From: Niastella sp.
Lineage (GTDB): Bacteria; Bacteroidota; Bacteroidia; Chitinophagales; Chitinophagaceae
NCBI GenBank assembly: GCA_021154515.1
Contig: JAJKIL010000071.1
Location: forward strand, 1-6,715
Direction: 5' to 3'
Length of the DNA: 6,715 nucleotides
Shown here: positions 4,849 to 6,715 of the stretch, piece by piece
Position numbering within the stretch: the stretch's first letter is position 1
Layout of the letters: each line of letters starts with the position of its first letter
Translations under genes and position numbers: made by a program
Notes under the pieces: generated by a model
The model's database searches: none
Told to the model about the DNA's origin: nothing
Seen by the model: only the letters and a program-made list of their open reading frames with translations

Positions 4849-6715
4849 ATGTCGCGTTTTCGTAGCCTGATCATCCTGTGTCTATTTTCTTTCCATTGTT
4901 GTTTTGCTGTTACCCGTTACGTTAATATAAACAATCCCACGCCCGGGGCGGGCAACAGTTGGGCAACGGCTTTTACCGATCTGAATGCGGCACTGGCTGT
5001 GGCCAACTATGGCGACGAGATCTGGGTAGCCCAGGGAACCTATAAACCTACTACTACCACGAACAGGGCCGCCACCTTTTTCATGACAAACGGTTATTAC
5101 GTTTATGGCGGTTTTGCCGGAACAGAAACGGCGCTTACGCAACGAAACCCCACCATAAATGTGACCATCCTCAGCGGCGACATCGGGGTGCCGGGAATTC
5201 CCACCGATAACTCATACCATGTAGTTACGTTAAATCAATTTACGAACGGATATTTTATAGATGGGTTTACTATTCGCGATGGCGAAGCCAATGCCGGCGC
5301 CCCTGCCACTACGCCGCAACCTGATAATATTGGCGGCGGCGTGCTATTGCTGGCGCAGACAGGCGACCTTAGTTATGGCATCGTAAAGAATTGTGTGTTT
5401 ACAAGCAATGTTGCCATTCATGGCGGCGCCTTTGGCGCCTATGGGAACGGCGTTAATGCCCAGGCTCGTTATGCGCTGGTCAACTGCACATTCGTTGCCA
5501 ATAGAGGACAGGTAGGCGGAACCATAGCCGGGTTTTCGTTAAATGGCGATTGGGGTGGGGGCGACATCCAAAACTGCATTTTTATTGGTAATTATAGCCT
5601 TACATCACAAGGATCGGTGCTGGAGGTGGTGACTGATCATCCTTATTCAAATTATACCACCAGTTTCAATAACAATACGCTTTACGATAATCAGGCGCCT
5701 GTTATTAGTAACCAGCAAACAGGCGGCATAAGCTATATTTTTCCATCAAATGATATTGTCTGGCAACCCGCCGGGCCTTATACCGGTCCTTTAAATATTG
5801 GACCTAATTGTGACTTTAGTGAAAGTGATCTTGACCTGGCTGCAGTCACCGGGAGTAACCTTAATGTAGACCCGCAATTCGTAAATGCCGCCGGTTTCGA
5901 TCTTCATTTAATGCATTGCAGTCCGGTTGTTGATAAAGGCTTTCCCATTCCGCTCACATTCAACTACGATATGGATAATGGTGCGCGCAAACAGGGAAAT
6001 GAAATAGATATGGGGGCGTATGAATCGGGGCTGCCGCTTTATCCCGGTGTAGCAGATGTTACTTATTGCCAGTTTGCGACTGCCAGTCCGTTAACGGCTA
6101 CGCCTGCTGCGGGTAATACCTTGCGTTGGTATGCTAACTATACAGGTGGTACCGGCAACCCAATAGCGCCAACGCCCACTACGAATACAGTAACTACAGA
6201 ATATTTTTATGTAAGCCAGGTAGACGCAACAGGTTGTGAAGGGCCGCGTACTGCAACCAGGGCCATTATAAAGGCGGGCCCTGCTGCGCCCACAGCTACA
6301 GGGGCAACCTATTGCCAGTATGCTACTGCGGTAGCATTAACAGCAACCGGAACCAGCCTGCTTTGGTATACGAATGCTACAACAGGTACGGGCTCTGCCA
6401 CCGCGCCGGTTCCTTCTACTGCCACCAACGGCATCACTACTTATTATGTAAGTCAAACGAGCGGGTGTGAAAGCGCTCGTACGCCTGTCACCGTAACGGT
6501 GAATGCGGCGCCTGCTGCCCCTGTAGCTGCTTCACCCACTTATTGCCAGTATGCTACTGCCACTGCATTAACAGCTACTGGTGCTAATTTGCTTTGGTAT
6601 CCGAATGCTACAACAGGTACGGGCTCTGCCACTGCGCCGGTTCCTTCTACTGCAATCAACGGCATCACTACTTATTATGTAAGTCAAACGAGCGGGTGTG
6701 AAAGCCCGCGTACAG
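4849..6715 (+). CDS. Large exported beta-helix protein with Ig-like repeats, 3'-truncated by window
   Basis: The frame is open without a stop from the ATG at 4849 to the window edge: 622 codons of a longer protein. An in-frame TAA at 4741-4743 and no earlier in-frame ATG fix the start. Residues 1-20 are a signal peptide (SRFR, then LIILCLFSFHCCF, cut after A20). Residues 21-330 have the short-turn pattern of a right-handed parallel beta-helix, with recurring N-C-x-F-x-x-N rungs such as NCVFTSN (181), NCTFVAN (212) and NCIFIGN (242). Residues 338-392 match the choice-of-anchor-Q style end: VDPQF, then HLMHCSPVVDKG, then GNEIDMGAYE. From 405 onward there are Ig-like (Ig_7-type) repeats beginning TYCQ and ending GCE. 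In Bacteroidota such proteins are usually adhesins or secreted carbohydrate-binding proteins with a type IX secretion tail at the far C-terminus; that end is not visible, so the secretion route is inference. No catalytic residues could be identified. Confidence 0.88.
   Translation, partial: MSRFRSLIILCLFSFHCCFAVTRYVNINNPTPGAGNSWATAFTDLNAALAVANYGDEIWVAQGTYKPTTTTNRAATFFMTNGYYVYGGFAGTETALTQRNPTINVTILSGDIGVPGIPTDNSYHVVTLNQFTNGYFIDGFTIRDGEANAGAPATTPQPDNIGGGVLLLAQTGDLSYGIVKNCVFTSNVAIHGGAFGAYGNGVNAQARYALVNCTFVANRGQVGGTIAGFSLNGDWGGGDIQNCIFIGNYSLTSQGSVLEVVTDHPYSNYTTSFNNNTLYDNQAPVISNQQTGGISYIFPSNDIVWQPAGPYTGPLNIGPNCDFSESDLDLAAVTGSNLNVDPQFVNAAGFDLHLMHCSPVVDKGFPIPLTFNYDMDNGARKQGNEIDMGAYESGLPLYPGVADVTYCQFATASPLTATPAAGNTLRWYANYTGGTGNPIAPTPTTNTVTTEYFYVSQVDATGCEGPRTATRAIIKAGPAAPTATGATYCQYATAVALTATGTSLLWYTNATTGTGSATAPVPSTATNGITTYYVSQTSGCESARTPVTVTVNAAPAAPVAASPTYCQYATATALTATGANLLWYPNATTGTGSATAPVPSTAINGITTYYVSQTSGCESPRT
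6061..6306 (+). repeat. Ig-like repeat unit 1 (diverged)
   Basis: An 82-codon unit, residues 405-486, starting T-Y-C407-Q and containing LTATPAAGNTLRWY, EYFYVSQ and T-G-C463-E. It is clearly related to the next two units in protein pattern but not close at DNA level. The two cysteines recur in each unit and could form a disulfide after export. Confidence 0.8.
6307..6537 (+). repeat. Ig-like repeat unit 2
   Basis: A 77-codon unit, residues 487-563, from T-Y-C489-Q through LLWY, TTYYVSQ and S-G-C540-E to the proline/alanine linker NAAPAAPVAASP. Its later part (6361-6474) is 96% identical in DNA to unit 3, exactly 231 bp away. Confidence 0.85.
6538..6715 (+). repeat. Ig-like repeat unit 3 (cut by window end)
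   Basis: Begins T-Y-C566-Q and reaches S-G-C617-E-S-P-R-T before the window ends. Positions 6592-6705 match 6361-6474 of unit 2 at 110 of 114 bases by hand alignment. More units probably follow outside the window. Confidence 0.83.

Noticed and set aside
4882..5142. 86-codon minus-strand frame within the beta-helix gene
   Set aside because: It lies wholly opposite the signal-peptide and beta-helix coding region, which has clear domain structure; the antisense translation shows no recognisable motif.
6061..6715. CRISPR-like or mobile-element repeat array
   Set aside because: The repeats are in-frame coding units of 77-82 codons with conserved protein motifs, not short repeats with unique spacers, and no transposase or terminal inverted repeats are seen.

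Overview
The window looks like a piece of a Bacteroidota chromosome, most likely from the Chitinophaga/Niastella part of the phylum. Evidence for this: Shine-Dalgarno sequences are absent or weak before the starts, one strong TAnnTTTG-type promoter is present, a C-terminal fragment of a Bacteroidota-style polysaccharide-degrading enzyme opens the window, a small glycine-tailed RRM protein is present, and a large surface protein carries 'YCQ…YYVSQ…GCES' Ig-like repeats. The lineage is an inference from sequence style, not a database match.

Layout. Positions 1-581 hold the end of a secreted glycoside hydrolase (GH106/GH2-like C-terminal beta-sandwich) that begins outside the window. Positions 693-1097 encode a small exported cupin with complete metal-binding motifs. 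A 349-bp non-coding stretch (1098-1446) follows, containing overlapping inverted repeats that could fold in alternative ways. It lies ahead of a 106-aa RRM RNA-binding protein (1447-1767). Positions 1857-3389 encode a 510-aa B12-binding-domain radical SAM enzyme of unknown reaction. It converges, with only 10 bp between the stop codons, on a minus-strand class V aminotransferase-fold PLP enzyme (3400-4599) related to cysteine desulfurases and C-S lyases but apparently lacking the desulfurase cysteine. A 249-bp divergent intergenic region (4600-4848) carries a consensus-like Bacteroidota -7 element and palindromic leader sequence. From 4849 to the window edge runs the N-terminal 622 codons of a large exported protein: signal peptide, parallel beta-helix, choice-of-anchor-Q-like segment, then tandem Ig-like repeats. 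This last gene is open to the end of the window and is the longest coding region here.

How the genes fit together. There is no obvious operon. The first two plus-strand genes are 111 bp apart and the others are separated by larger gaps or strand changes, so each is probably transcribed separately. The glycoside hydrolase, the exported cupin and the surface beta-helix protein all point to an envelope and polysaccharide-foraging lifestyle. The RRM protein is of the kind that acts as an RNA-level regulator in this phylum. The radical SAM and PLP enzymes are the least explained parts, and nothing nearby shows their pathway. I see no CRISPR array, rRNA, tRNA, insertion sequence or phage gene. I do not see convincing evidence of a new multi-gene system. 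The best leads are the B12-radical SAM enzyme, the mosaic repeat array in the surface protein and the foldable leader ahead of the RRM gene.
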